This document shows positions 1-8,207 of a stretch of DNA of 64,000 bases, piece after piece (the first letter of the stretch is position 1; every line of letters starts with the position of its first letter). The stretch spans positions 1-64,000 of the forward strand of contig JANXYQ010000129.1 of assembly GCA_025355995.1 (NCBI GenBank), given 5' to 3'. This DNA is from Spirochaetaceae bacterium. GTDB lineage: Bacteria; Spirochaetota; Spirochaetia; Treponematales; Rectinemataceae. A program made the position numbers and the translations under genes. Under the pieces are notes generated by a model, which did not search any database, was not told where the DNA came from, and was given only the letters and a program-made list of their open reading frames with translations.

Positions 1-7
1 CATTTTT

Positions 8-440
8 TTGCGCAAAATGTCGAGCATCATTGCGTCCATCGCGAAAGGGGCGGCCGCAGGCGCGGCCCTACTCGTCAGCGGGGTATTCTTCTTCGCGATG
101 CGCGGGATATCGCGCGCCCAGCAGGCCGCCCTAGGAAGAACGATGAACGACGACTTCGATCGGCTTGCCTGGCTGGAAGTCGAGACCGCCGTATCGATGT
201 TCGCGGCGCTGGAAAAGGTCGAGTCCGACGGAGGCTACTCGGATTATTGGTTCCCCAAGGCGGGCACGACCGTGCCCATGCCGAAGCGCAGCTATACTCT
301 CTACTATAAAAACCAGTATCTCATCGTCGGAACGGGCAACTACGTCGACGACATCTCCACCGGCGCCGAGCTCTCGCAGTCGTCGGCCGACCTCGCGCGC
401 GACACCCAGCGACGAGCCGTTGCCGCGGAGCAGGCCTCGA
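8..440 (+). pseudogene. decayed methyl-accepting chemotaxis protein fragment (TM plus partial sCache domain)
   Basis: An open frame with a TTG at 8 and an ATG at 17 gives an N-terminal hydrophobic helix (about residues 13-33), then a periplasmic start typical of chemoreceptors (EVETAVSMFAALEKV), and soon after the end of a single-Cache domain (GGYSDYWFPK, then KRSYTLYYKNQ and GTGNYVDD). In intact sCache receptors some 60 residues normally separate these two parts, so there seems to be an internal deletion. After the Cache end the frame runs into the antisense of the next gene with no second TM, HAMP or signalling domain. The gene is therefore truncated at both the middle and the 3' side. The part of the open frame beyond about 440 is not coding. 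Confidence 0.7.
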
Positions 441-442
441 GC

Positions 443-1537
443 CTAGCCTTCCCAGTCACGCACGGCGGCGAGGCGCTCGAGGACCGGCCGCGCGGCCTTC
501 GCGTCGGCGGCCGCCTCGAAGAGCCTGTGCGCGAGCTCGCTGCCCGCGCCCTGCACCGCCCGCCGCGGCAGCGGATCCGAGTCGTCGATGGCGTCGAGTA
601 TTCGCTTTATCTCTTTTTTGGAGATAGACCCGAGTATCCTGTCGTGGGCCTCGGGCATCATGCCCTGCATCGCCGTGGCGAGGAGGGCTCCCTCGACGCC
701 GCGGAAGGCGCCCTTTATCAGGCTGGAGTCGAGTCCGAGCACGGCCTTGGTCAGCGCAGCCACGAAGGCCGGATCGGCGGAGAGCTCGTCCTCGGGCCCC
801 AGCCTAAGCTCGCCTCGCTCCTCCAGGCTGCGCACCACCTCCAGGAAGGTGGCTTGCGCCTGCTCGATCTCGTCGCCCGAGAGCCGCGAGCGCAGGTGCG
901 AAGCGTCGTCTTCGAGGGCGGCGGCCCCGATCTTGCCGTAGAGGGGCCTCGCGAGGTCGAGGCTCTCCTGCGGGCAGCCCGCCAGGGCGGCCGTCGAGAT
1001 ATCGCGGCCCGAGGCGCGCAGGGCTCGCTCGAGGTTGCGCTTGTCCATCGCGAGGATGCGGATCACGTCGGGCAGCTCGCCGGGCACAATGAGGTTCTCG
1101 GCGCGGCTCTTGCGCCGCTTGACCCTCTCCGCGAGCCAGGCCTCGGTCTTATCGAAGTATTCCGGCCCCAGGAAGGCGGTCATGCGCCTCATTATCACGC
1201 TGTAGTGCTCGTCCTCCACGATGCCGCGTAGGCCCGAGCGCACGAGGACCCACTCGAGCTCCGCCCCTGGGTCCGATCTCGGGCGCGGCACCGAGGCTTC
1301 GAGGCCTAGATCCAATCCCTCGGCGCTCGTTCCCGCGGCTACCAGCTCGAGACCGGCCTTGAGCGGCTTGCGCCGCTCGGTGGCCGAGGCCTTCGCGATC
1401 GCCGCCACCCCGCCCCGCGACAGCTCCGCGAGCAGCCCGATGCGGGCCGCGAGCTCGAAAAGCGCGTCCTTTTTCTGCCTCGAGACTTTCTGGGCATCGA
1501 GGGAGTCGCGCGCGGCCTCGACTATGGCCCGAATCAC
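443..1537 (-). CDS. FliG-like protein (motor-switch middle-domain fold)
   Basis: A protein of 364 aa. The start is a GTG whose last bases overlap the stop of the upstream gene (GTGA), so the two are translationally coupled. The frame stays open upstream of this GTG, but that part is a shadow of the partner gene. The C-terminal 120 residues resemble the FliG middle domain: alternating short helices with LDSSLIKGAFRGVEGALL, then MPEAHDRILGSISKKEIKRIL, then a DDSDPLP linker. Earlier segments such as LPDVIRILAMDKRNLERALR look like a second, diverged copy of the same fold. FliG forms the flagellar switch ring and contacts MotA. No charged-ridge torque helix typical of the FliG C-terminal domain is obvious, so this is more likely a paralogue than the main switch protein. 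Confidence 0.55.
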   Translation of the reverse strand: MIRAIVEAARDSLDAQKVSRQKKDALFELAARIGLLAELSRGGVAAIAKASATERRKPLKAGLELVAAGTSAEGLDLGLEASVPRPRSDPGAELEWVLVRSGLRGIVEDEHYSVIMRRMTAFLGPEYFDKTEAWLAERVKRRKSRAENLIVPGELPDVIRILAMDKRNLERALRASGRDISTAALAGCPQESLDLARPLYGKIGAAALEDDASHLRSRLSGDEIEQAQATFLEVVRSLEERGELRLGPEDELSADPAFVAALTKAVLGLDSSLIKGAFRGVEGALLATAMQGMMPEAHDRILGSISKKEIKRILDAIDDSDPLPRRAVQGAGSELAHRLFEAAADAKAARPVLERLAAVRDWEG

Positions 1538-1962
1538 TGTGCGCCGCCCTCGCCGAGGCCCTTCTCGAGCTCCTCGAGGGCGGGCAGGGCCTTCTCGGCC
1601 CCGAAATAGGGGAGGAGCTTGCGCGCCATGAGTCCGGGATCGTCCGATTCGGCGAGGGCCAGGAGGCCTTCGATGGTGACGCAGGCCTTGAGGAAGGGCC
1701 AGCCCGAGCGCCCCTCGATGAGTAAGTAGGTGGCGAGGATCTCCTCGAGGGCTTCGCCCGACACGCCTTCCATCACGAGGCGGACGCCGACGGCGAGGAG
1801 GGGATCGTCGATCGACGGAAGCTCGGACTCGAGGGACAGGAAGCCTTCGCCTCGCGCCTTGCGGTCCAGATCCATGAGCCGCTTGATGATGGGACCCAGG
1901 CCCTTTTTCTCTTCGTCGCGGCAGCTCAGTTTGCGCGCGAGATCGGCGTTCCATTGGATCAT
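1534..1962 (-). CDS. soluble MotA cytoplasmic-loop-like protein
   Basis: A protein of 142 aa. The ATG at 1962 is chosen because a strong Shine-Dalgarno (GGGGAGGGG) sits directly upstream; an in-frame GTG at 1977 is possible. Residues around 40-70 (EGFLSLESELPSIDDPLL then GVRLVMEGVSGEALEEIL) follow the pattern of the MotA stator cytoplasmic loop. That loop contacts FliG. No transmembrane helix is present, so the protein cannot form a stator channel by itself. It lies immediately upstream of, and overlaps, the FliG-like gene, which supports a functional pair related to motility or chemotaxis. The family assignment rests on pattern recognition only. Confidence 0.5.
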   Translation of the reverse strand: MIQWNADLARKLSCRDEEKKGLGPIIKRLMDLDRKARGEGFLSLESELPSIDDPLLAVGVRLVMEGVSGEALEEILATYLLIEGRSGWPFLKACVTIEGLLALAESDDPGLMARKLLPYFGAEKALPALEELEKGLGEGGAQ

Positions 1963-2064
1963 TGCCCCTCCCCCCACGCCGATAATATACGCCGCGAAAG
2001 GCCCTCGTACAAAGTGGGGCGCCGGTTTTCCGCGCCGTTTCCGAGGCCGCGACGCCTCAGGATT

Positions 2065-2093
2065 GTATTGACGGAAAGCCTATGCTATATACT
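2065..2093 (+). promoter_or_regulatory. probable sigma70-type promoter of the outer membrane protein gene
   Basis: TATACT at 2088-2093 is a good -10. A TTGACG lies at 2068-2073, but only 14 bases away; GTATTG at 2065-2070 gives a 17-base spacer. The pair precedes the RBS (GGAGG near 2112) and ATG 2124. Confidence 0.4.
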
Positions 2094-2123
2094 GTCCCTA
2101 TCTCATATTCGGAGGTACTTCTG

Positions 2124-2744
2124 ATGAAAAGAGCGCTCATCGTTCTCCTAGCCCTGCTCTGCGCGTCCAGCCTCGCCTTCGCGGCCGATAAAGCGTCCGC
2201 CGGCGGCCTCACGCCCTGGGTCGACAAGGGCAACCTGCTCGTCAACGTCGGCATCGGCTGGGGCGGCCTCGCCGGCGGCGCCGAGTTCGATCTCGCCCGC
2301 ATCGATATCGGCAACGTCGTACCCATAACCTTCGGCGCGGCCGCTCGCGCCCTCGTCAATCCCGGCATCTTCGACGCATCCTACGCCTCGTTCGAGTTCG
2401 GCGTCGGAGCCTTCGGCACGGCGCACGTCGGTTTCAAGGAGCTCGGAAAGGCCTGGGGCCAGAGCTGGCTCTCTAACTTCGACGTCTACGCCGGCCTCGG
2501 CGCGGGATTCGGAAGCGCGTCCTTGGCTTCGGCCTACACCGGCACTGGCTATACCCTGAAGCCCGGCATCGGCATCTCCACCTTCGAGGGAACGAGCTAC
2601 TACTTCAACGACAAGTTCGCCGTCAACTTCGAGTACGGGTACATCGGTCGAGTCGGCTACACCTACGACTTCGGCTTCGGCTACACCGGCTCCTACTACT
2701 GGCCTCTCTCCTACTCGACGATCGGAGTCGTCCTCAAGCTCTGA
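2124..2744 (+). CDS. exported beta-barrel outer membrane protein
   Basis: A protein of 206 aa. The ATG at 2124 follows a GGAGG motif at proper spacing; the longer frame from 2082 overlaps the promoter. A classic signal peptide (MKRALIVLLALLCASSLAFA) is followed by ADK. The mature part is rich in Gly, Tyr, Phe and alternating hydrophobic residues, and ends in a hydrophobic strand (YSTIGVVLKL), as expected for a small transmembrane barrel. Small barrels of this size are common in spirochaetes. No pathway-specific function can be assigned. A long stem-loop follows the stop. Confidence 0.7.
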   Translation: MKRALIVLLALLCASSLAFAADKASAGGLTPWVDKGNLLVNVGIGWGGLAGGAEFDLARIDIGNVVPITFGAAARALVNPGIFDASYASFEFGVGAFGTAHVGFKELGKAWGQSWLSNFDVYAGLGAGFGSASLASAYTGTGYTLKPGIGISTFEGTSYYFNDKFAVNFEYGYIGRVGYTYDFGFGYTGSYYWPLSYSTIGVVLKL

Positions 2745-2753
2745 CGCGCCTTC

Positions 2754-2796
2754 GATCGCGCTCTCGCGCTCGACATTCGAGCTCGAGAGCGCGATC
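2754..2796 (+). terminator. 13-bp perfect stem-loop after the outer membrane protein gene
   Basis: GATCGCGCTCTCG at 2754-2766 pairs perfectly with CGAGAGCGCGATC at 2784-2796. No run of T follows, so it may be a weak or factor-assisted terminator or an mRNA-stabilising hairpin. Confidence 0.5.
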
Positions 2797-2872
2797 ACGC
2801 GTCACATGTAGAGTCCTTTATGAAAAAAAATGCGCTCATCGCAACTTTTTTCGATCAAAGCGAAGAAATCTT

Positions 2873-2901
2873 TTGCCATACTCGCGAGATGCCGATATAA
2901 T
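2873..2901 (+). promoter_or_regulatory. sigma70-type promoter of the histone-like gene
   Basis: TTGCCA at 2873-2878 and TATAAT at 2896-2901 are separated by 17 bases. The start codon is about 90 bases downstream, which leaves a 5' leader. Confidence 0.6.
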
Positions 2902-2989
2902 AACGAGAACGATTCGCGCGCGCGACGAAAGAAGGGCGAGCGGATCGCGAGCGGACAAGACGATTTCATAGCGAAAGGGGGACGCCTTA

Positions 2990-4015
2990 ATGGCCGATAG
3001 AAGCGCCGCGCAACTCGTCGAGATCCGGCTGGTGGAGTTCAAGCGCGTCGACGAGTCCTACTTCCAGGATTATGCGAAGGTGCACGAGCGGCTCGAGCGC
3101 AGGCTGGACAAGGAGCCGCGCCCCCTATCCCCCGAGGCTGTGTCCGACGTGGCCGACGAGCTCGTCGCCTGGCTGTCGACCCTCGCCGCCAAGAATGTCC
3201 CGCACGATCGCCTCTCCCAGCTCCTCCGCGTGGGGCTCGGCCACCTCTGCGCCCAGCTCATCGTCGTCAATCCCCACCTGCCTCAGGAAGAAGTGGCCAT
3301 CAGGGCCTACGCGGAGCTCCAGCGCCGCGGCTGGGACCTGGCCACCTACGATCCCGAGGTGGCCGCGGCCGCCGCCAAGCGCATACAGGCCATCGAGGCC
3401 GCGCGAGGCAGGGCTCGCTCATCGTCCAAGAAACCTTCGTCGGGAGCGAAAGCTCCCGACGTTAATAAGAAGGTTATAGGTAAACCGAAGGTCGCCGCAG
3501 TCAAGGCCACAAGCAAGGCCGCGCCGGCGAAGAAGGAGGCTCTCATGGCGTTAGAGAAGAAGTCTTCGCCGGCAAAACCGGCGAAGAAAGCCGCGGCTAA
3601 GAAGCCCGCTGCCAAGAAAGTAGCGGCTAAGAAGCCCGCTGCTAAGAAGGCTGTGGCTAAGAAGCCCGCCGCTAAGAAGGCTGTGGCCAAGAAGCCCGCC
3701 GCTAAGAAGGCCGTGGCCAAGAAGCCGGCCGCTAAGAAGGCCGTGGCTAAGAAGCCCGCCGCTAAGAAGGCCGTGGCCAAGAAGCCGGCCGCCAAGAAGG
3801 CCGCGGCCAAGAAGCCGGCCGCCAAGAAGGCCGTGGCCAAGAAGCCGGCCGCCAAGAAGGCCGTGGCCAAGAAGCCGGCTGCCAAGAAGGTTGCGGTCAA
3901 GAAGGCCGTCGCCAAGAAGCCGGCTGCCAAGAAAGCAGCTCCCAAGCCCAAGGTCGAGCCGAAACCTGCGCCGCTCCTTTCTCCTATGGAGGAGAAGAAG
4001 CCCGAGGTCATGTAA
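2990..4015 (+). CDS. histone H1-like DNA-binding protein with Lys/Ala/Pro repeat tail
   Basis: A protein of 341 aa; ATG 2990 follows AAAGGGGG. Residues 1-140 form a compact, mostly helical domain of unknown family ([20 protein letters not shown], then a stretch ending [25 protein letters not shown]). From about residue 140 the chain becomes lysine, alanine and proline rich, with about eleven decamers of the type [10 protein letters not shown], then a short proline-rich end. Such tails bind DNA non-specifically, as in eukaryotic H1 and bacterial AlgP/Hc-type proteins. The gene has its own promoter and terminator. It is likely abundant and nucleoid-associated; the role of the N-terminal domain is unknown. 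Repeat number may vary between strains. Confidence 0.75.
   Translation: MADRSAAQLVEIRLVEFKRVDESYFQDYAKVHERLERRLDKEPRPLSPEAVSDVADELVAWLSTLAAKNVPHDRLSQLLRVGLGHLCAQLIVVNPHLPQEEVAIRAYAELQRRGWDLATYDPEVAAAAAKRIQAIEAARGRARSSSKKPSSGAKAPDVNKKVIGKPKVAAVKATSKAAPAKKEALMALEKKSSPAKPAKKAAAKKPAAKKVAAKKPAAKKAVAKKPAAKKAVAKKPAAKKAVAKKPAAKKAVAKKPAAKKAVAKKPAAKKAAAKKPAAKKAVAKKPAAKKAVAKKPAAKKVAVKKAVAKKPAAKKAAPKPKVEPKPAPLLSPMEEKKPEVM
3598..3937 (+). repeat. tandem 30-bp coding repeats (Lys/Ala/Pro decamers)
   Basis: The DNA repeats a 30-base unit built around AAGAAGCCGGCCGCCAAGAA with third-base variation (gct/gcc, gtg/gcg). Early units use more gct codons and later ones gcc, suggesting stepwise duplication. Confidence 0.85.
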
Positions 4016-4040
4016 GATCGACTTTTAAGGCTTCAACATC

Positions 4041-4078
4041 GAGGCCCCGGCGCGTCAGGCGCGTCGGGGCCTCTTTCT
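4041..4078 (+). terminator. rho-independent terminator of the histone-like gene
   Basis: GAGGCCCC (4041-4048) pairs with GGGGCCTC (4066-4073), extended by an inner GC-rich stem, and is followed by TTTCT. Confidence 0.8.
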
Positions 4079-4092
4079 GTAAACTCTAGCCA

Positions 4093-4608
4093 ATGGAAGA
4101 CCGAGATTACCTGAGCAAGGTCGCTCTCGAGCTCATCCGTCGCTTCGTCGAGCGCACGAAGGTCGAAAACGCACTAGAAGCGGCCCAGATCGCGCTGCGC
4201 CTGGACGCGGCTCGAGCCTTGGCGTTGACCTAACCGTCGAGGGTGGGGACATATTCTCGCATCGCGCCCTCGTCGAAGCCGCTCCTATTCCCGCCGATGT
4301 CGTCGATAGGAGTCTCCTCCTCGTCCTGCTCGAGAAGAATCGAAGAGCGTCAGAGAGAGCCGCCCTCGAAGGCGAAGACGAATTCGACTGGGCTGCCGTC
4401 GGCTACACGATCCACAAATCTATTGCCTGTTCGAAAACTACTTCCTTCGGATTTCCAAATTCTTCGATAACGGGCTCGATTCCTCGGCCTGGCGTACCCA
4501 GCTAGTCGAGCGGATGACGCTCGATATGCCCGGCCTAAGGCCAGCGCTCTTCGAAAGGGCTTCGCCGTTCGCATCGATGATGCTTCGTCGCTTCCGCCAT
4601 GCGTTCTG
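4093..4608 (+). pseudogene. broken HepT/HEPN-like toxin gene, with an unassigned 5' fragment
   Basis: The recognisable part is the 3' half. One frame reads LLVLLEKNRRASERAAL and then WAAVGYTIH; a neighbouring frame continues with FENYFLRISKFFDNGLDSSAW, then RMTLDMPGLRPAL and LRRFRHAF before a stop at 4606-4608. The order helix, FDxGL, W, MTL-PG-RPAL, RFRH is the pattern of HepT-like HEPN toxins of nucleotidyltransferase/HEPN modules. A frameshift near 4420 separates the halves, and the RFRH motif is followed at once by a stop instead of the usual further 10-20 residues. A 46-codon frame at 4093-4233 lies in front in another frame and may be part of the same lost gene or of its antitoxin. Not functional as it stands. 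Confidence 0.5.
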
Positions 4609-5071
4609 AAATTTATTGCAAACCGAGCTCGACCCGAAGCGAGTGCGACCCATATCGACGCGTTGAGCGAGCTCATTGTCCATTTTCTCGCGTTTTTATT
4701 GACGTTTCATCGCCTTTCTGGATCTTCTCATGGCTGGAATCGATAAATAGTAGCAAAGCAATTAGGACAATTGGGTCTATTAAGTCCAATTTAGTCATTT
4801 GTTTATCTGTAGGTGAGAGATACCGGTTTCGAAATTGACATTTTTCGGTTTTTTGTTCGGTGAAAACGTCCGAAAATGGCTCGGATAATTGACGTTAAAA
4901 CTTAATCTAAAAACAATTTAAGTAGTATCGATAATAGGTTACAGTAATACCTGTAAATTGGAAAAAAAACTTGACACCTAAAAATGACCTGGCTATACTG
5001 CCCGAGAACCTAGGAAAGGGGATCAGTGAACCGTTGGTTTACCCCCTTTAGCAAATTAAGGAGGATTCCAC
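4609..5071. other. AT-rich intergenic leader region
   Basis: This stretch is much richer in A and T than its neighbours and holds no convincing gene. It contains the promoter at 4971-4999 and a strong RBS (AAGGAGG, about 5060-5066) for the next gene. The AT-rich DNA upstream of the -35 may act as an UP-like element. Confidence 0.6.
4971..4999 (+). promoter_or_regulatory. near-consensus sigma70 promoter
   Basis: TTGACA (4971-4976), a 17-base spacer and TATACT (4994-4999). The transcript would begin about 65 bases before ATG 5072. This is the strongest promoter in the window by eye, consistent with an abundant outer membrane protein. Confidence 0.8.
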
Positions 5072-6061
5072 ATGAAGAAGGCAATTGTCCTGCTTCTCGC
5101 TCTCGCGGTATTTGGCGTATTCGCATTCGCCGACGATGCCATGGCTGCCCCCGCCCTCGTACTGAGCGGCAGCGTCCAGGTTGGTACTCAGTTTGGCTAC
5201 GACAAGACGTCCGACCTTACCTACCTCCAGAACTGGAGCTCCAACGACGGTGACAACATGTCCTTCTACCTCGACGGCGTCTTCGCCGGCACCAATGCCG
5301 GTGGCAAGTTCGAGCTCCTCACCAAGGCGGCGGCTGACGGCACCAACCCCGTGAAGATCGACACTGGCTTTGGCTGGTGGAAGCCCATCGCCATGCTGAC
5401 CCTCCAGGCCGGCTACAACTACGGCTCGCTCTACGCCACCCCCATCGAGGGCTGGGCCAACGGCGGCACCGGCGCCCAGATCGCTCTTAAGCCCATCGAC
5501 GGCCTCACCATTGGCCTCGACCTCGATGCCACCGCTGGCATGACCAAATTCGATGCCAGCGCCCAGATCGGCTTTGATTTCCAGTACGTCCTCAAGGACA
5601 TCGCCACCGTCGGCTTCGACTACGACCTCGGCTCCAATTACTTCGTCGCCGGCGCCAACGTCGTCGCCGTCCCCAACCTCACCGCCCAGGTCGACGTTCG
5701 CTACGCCGTGAAGGCCGGTGCCACCGCTGCGGCCGCCGACTGGAACTATGTCAAGAACACCCTCAAGGCCGAGCAGAACTTCGCCTACGCCATGGGCGCG
5801 CTCAAGCCTTCCCTCTGGCTCGCCGAGTCCAAGGTTGACACCGCTGACCTGACCTGGTCGGTCAAGCCGGGTGTCGCCTACACCGCCGGTGCCTACACCC
5901 CCAGCGCCTACTTCGAGTACGACTACGCTTCCACCGCCGCGACCTGGTCCCTCGGCGCCGCCCTCGACACCACCGTCGAGAAGAACGCTGTTCACGTCTA
6001 CGCGGACTACAAGAGCGCCGGTTCCTACGACCTCGGTCTCCGCTACATCGTCTCCTTCTAA
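5072..6061 (+). CDS. major outer membrane beta-barrel protein (porin-like)
   Basis: A protein of 329 aa. ATG 5072 follows an AAGGAGG site. The signal peptide is MKKAIVLLLALAVFGVFAFA, followed by DDAMAAP. The mature protein is made of alternating polar and hydrophobic stretches typical of antiparallel strands, and ends in a C-terminal strand YDLGLRYIVSF with a terminal Phe, the usual signal for outer membrane barrel assembly. Codon use is strongly biased to C-ending codons, and with the near-consensus promoter and a perfect terminator this suggests high expression. It resembles spirochaetal porin-like surface proteins in architecture. The substrate is unknown. Confidence 0.75.
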   Translation: MKKAIVLLLALAVFGVFAFADDAMAAPALVLSGSVQVGTQFGYDKTSDLTYLQNWSSNDGDNMSFYLDGVFAGTNAGGKFELLTKAAADGTNPVKIDTGFGWWKPIAMLTLQAGYNYGSLYATPIEGWANGGTGAQIALKPIDGLTIGLDLDATAGMTKFDASAQIGFDFQYVLKDIATVGFDYDLGSNYFVAGANVVAVPNLTAQVDVRYAVKAGATAAAADWNYVKNTLKAEQNFAYAMGALKPSLWLAESKVDTADLTWSVKPGVAYTAGAYTPSAYFEYDYASTAATWSLGAALDTTVEKNAVHVYADYKSAGSYDLGLRYIVSF

Positions 6062-6083
6062 GACTTAATACTTCAGTCTTGAG

Positions 6084-6117
6084 CGAGGGCCTGCCGACCG
6101 GCAGGCCCTCGTTTTGT
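6084..6117 (+). terminator. strong rho-independent terminator
   Basis: A 12-bp perfect stem, CGAGGGCCTGCC with GGCAGGCCCTCG, a 4-base loop (GACC), then TTTTGTT. Confidence 0.9.
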
Positions 6118-6203
6118 TAATGGGCTATACTGCCCACATGGACCGAACGTGGACGCCGGGACCTTCGTTGCGCCTACCCTCGTTTGTGGTGTATAAACGG
6201 TCT

Positions 6204-6770
6204 ATGAAACACCGCACCGCACTCTGTTTCGCCTGCGTCTTCGCCATGAGCGTCGTACTGGGCTGTGCTTCGACGCCACAAGCCGATCCGAACGCCCCGC
6301 CCGAAGTGAAGGTTCGCCTTGTCCCCGAGCGCGACCTCGCGAGGCACGGGGTGAGTTTTACGGAAGATCCTTTGGTGGTTCCTCTTCAGTTTCTGAGCGT
6401 CAAGCAGGAATTCGTTGTAGTCTCCATCTATCTTTCTCTGCCTCGCGCCACTCGCGTCACCATCGATGCCGACGTAAAAGCCGAAAATGGCGATATCGTC
6501 GCAAAGCTCTACAGCCTGGACGAGATGCGCGACTTTTGGAGTAACCGTTCTCACACTAATGATCCTGCCCTCCCACGGCGTCTTCAGGTCCTCGATAAAT
6601 GGTATGCGCCTTCTTTTAATTTTACGGCGCGCAAGGGGCACCGAGAGTACTACGTCGTGTGCGTAGGTAAAAACCCAATCCACAGGCCTTCCGACGCGGA
6701 GGTCTTCGTTTCCCTCGATGAGGGAGAGCTGCAGAGCTTTTACCTACCGCTGCCTGTAAAGGGCAAGTGA
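6204..6770 (+). CDS. lipoprotein of unknown function
   Basis: A protein of 188 aa if started at ATG 6204, which gives a standard lipoprotein signal (MKHRTALCFACVFAMSVVLG then Cys). The frame is open upstream to 6114 but that part is not signal-like. The mature protein has a beta-rich middle (FVVVSIYLSLPRATRVTIDA) and an aromatic C-terminal part. I do not recognise the family. It sits between two outer membrane protein genes, and in this setting an envelope role is likely. Confidence 0.6.
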   Translation: MKHRTALCFACVFAMSVVLGCASTPQADPNAPPEVKVRLVPERDLARHGVSFTEDPLVVPLQFLSVKQEFVVVSIYLSLPRATRVTIDADVKAENGDIVAKLYSLDEMRDFWSNRSHTNDPALPRRLQVLDKWYAPSFNFTARKGHREYYVVCVGKNPIHRPSDAEVFVSLDEGELQSFYLPLPVKGK

Positions 6771-6806
6771 TCGCGGCAATGAAGAATAGGGCGGTCGACT
6801 GGTTAG

Positions 6807-7911
6807 GCAAGCGGAGGAGCGATAGGCACCGCGACCAACCAGTTCTTTGCAATCACTGACCCTGGCCTCAGCATCCCCCTTACGGTCCTCACGAATGGCA
6901 CCGTGTACTGGAACAAGAAGTCTGTGGCCGCCGTCGCTGCCGGCACGGGCAACAAGGACGAGTACGCCTTCGGCGTGGACCTCGCCCTTAACCCGGTCAA
7001 GGACATGGTCGCCCTCACCGCTGGCGCCTGGTACGACCTCAAGGCCAAGCTCGCGGTCATGACCGGCAAGCTCTCCCTCACTGCCGGCGACTTCAGCGCC
7101 TACGACCCGACACCTCTTACGACACGGCGCTCAAGTTCGACGCCGCGGCCAACGTGACCTACAACATGAACGAGAAGAAGTACGCCCTCACGCTCGACGC
7201 CTACCCCTCGACACCACGGTCGGCTTCGGCCTCAAGTTCGTGGATGCCGAAGGCTTCGTCCCCGGCCTCGCCCTCACCCCGGTCAAGGATGTTCTCGCCG
7301 TCAACGCCGGCGCCTGGTACGATCCCGAAGCCAAGGCGCTCGTCGCCACCGGCAAGGTCGCCGTCACCGCTGGTGACCTCAGCGCCAATGCCGCCATCGA
7401 CGCTTCGAAGGCCGACACCGCCGACCTCAAGTTCGACTTCTCCGCCGACGTGACCTACAACCTCTTCGAGAAGAAGGACAGCCTGGTCCTCGACGCTTAC
7501 TACACCAAGGACGGCTTGGCTGGCAACACCGGTGAAGAGAATCTCGCTCATCACCAGGGCGACCTCGGCCTCAAGTTCGTCGACGCGGGCGGGCTCATGG
7601 CTCCCCTCGCCTTCAGCTTCGGCCTGTTCGGCAACGACCTCGCCAACACCAGCCCGGTTCTCCTCTCCATCGCCCAGTCGGCCAGCTACATGGTCGGCGA
7701 CAGCAAGATCAAGCCCTACGAGGCCTTCCGGATGGACCTCGCTGGTGGCAAGTTCATGTACCTCAATGGCGGTATCGAGTATGACGGCATTGCGAACACG
7801 ATCGTAAAGGTCGACTTCGCCATGGGCACCACCGGCAACGATAACAACACCGTCCTCGTCGCCGCTAAGGACGACACGATCATCACCATCTCCGCGAAGG
7901 TCACGCCCTAA
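6807..7911 (+). pseudogene. truncated, twice-frameshifted outer membrane barrel gene
   Basis: Coding similarity to the barrel style of the 5072 gene begins right after an in-frame stop at 6804-6806 without any start codon or signal peptide, so the 5' end is missing. Three reading frames must be joined: up to about 7112, about 7115-7205, and from about 7208 to the stop at 7909-7911. Two segments are near-duplicates: NPVKDMVALTAGAWYDLKAK and TPVKDVLAVNAGAWYDPEAK, each followed by a KFD-VTYN-EKK-LDAY series. The last part (from 7240) is intact, ends in a hydrophobic strand (IITISAKVTP), and has a good terminator. It is probably a relic of a porin-like gene whose repeats recombined. Confidence 0.7.
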
Positions 7912-7942
7912 GACTCACGACCTTCACCCAACGGTGAACACT

Positions 7943-7972
7943 GGGCCGCTCCGAAAGGGGCGGCCCTTTTTT
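7943..7972 (+). terminator. rho-independent terminator
   Basis: GGGCCGCTCC (7943-7952) pairs with GGGGCGGCCC (7957-7966) with one G-U pair; the loop is GAAA and six T follow. Confidence 0.9.
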
Positions 7973-8207
7973 CGCCTGTGGATGAGGCCGTGGCGACGGC
8001 CGTACATGATCGTAATTCGGAAATGCCACGCAGGCGCGATGCTTAAGGCCTAACTACTCTCGATCCCGATGCTTTCAGCTAGGGAGCCCCGTTCGGCTAC
8101 TTCGATCGCGAGAAAGCCGAGGAGGCCTTCGGTTTCGCAGGGCGCCGTACCGCCCTTGTCCGAAGCCCGCTCAATGTACATACTTGTAGCCTCGGAGGAA
8201 TAGAGAA

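Noticed and set aside
441-1231. Continuation of the plus-strand open frame from 8 as one 407-aa protein
   Set aside because: Beyond about 440 it is the antisense of the FliG-like gene, whose amino acid pattern is convincing; GC-rich DNA keeps antisense frames open.
3598-3937. Regular 30-bp repeats as a CRISPR array
   Set aside because: Units are contiguous with no unique spacers and are in frame with a protein.
3346-4011. Minus-strand frame with [10 protein letters not shown] repeats, membrane-protein-like
   Set aside because: It is the exact complement of the Lys/Ala repeat tail and has no RBS or start logic.
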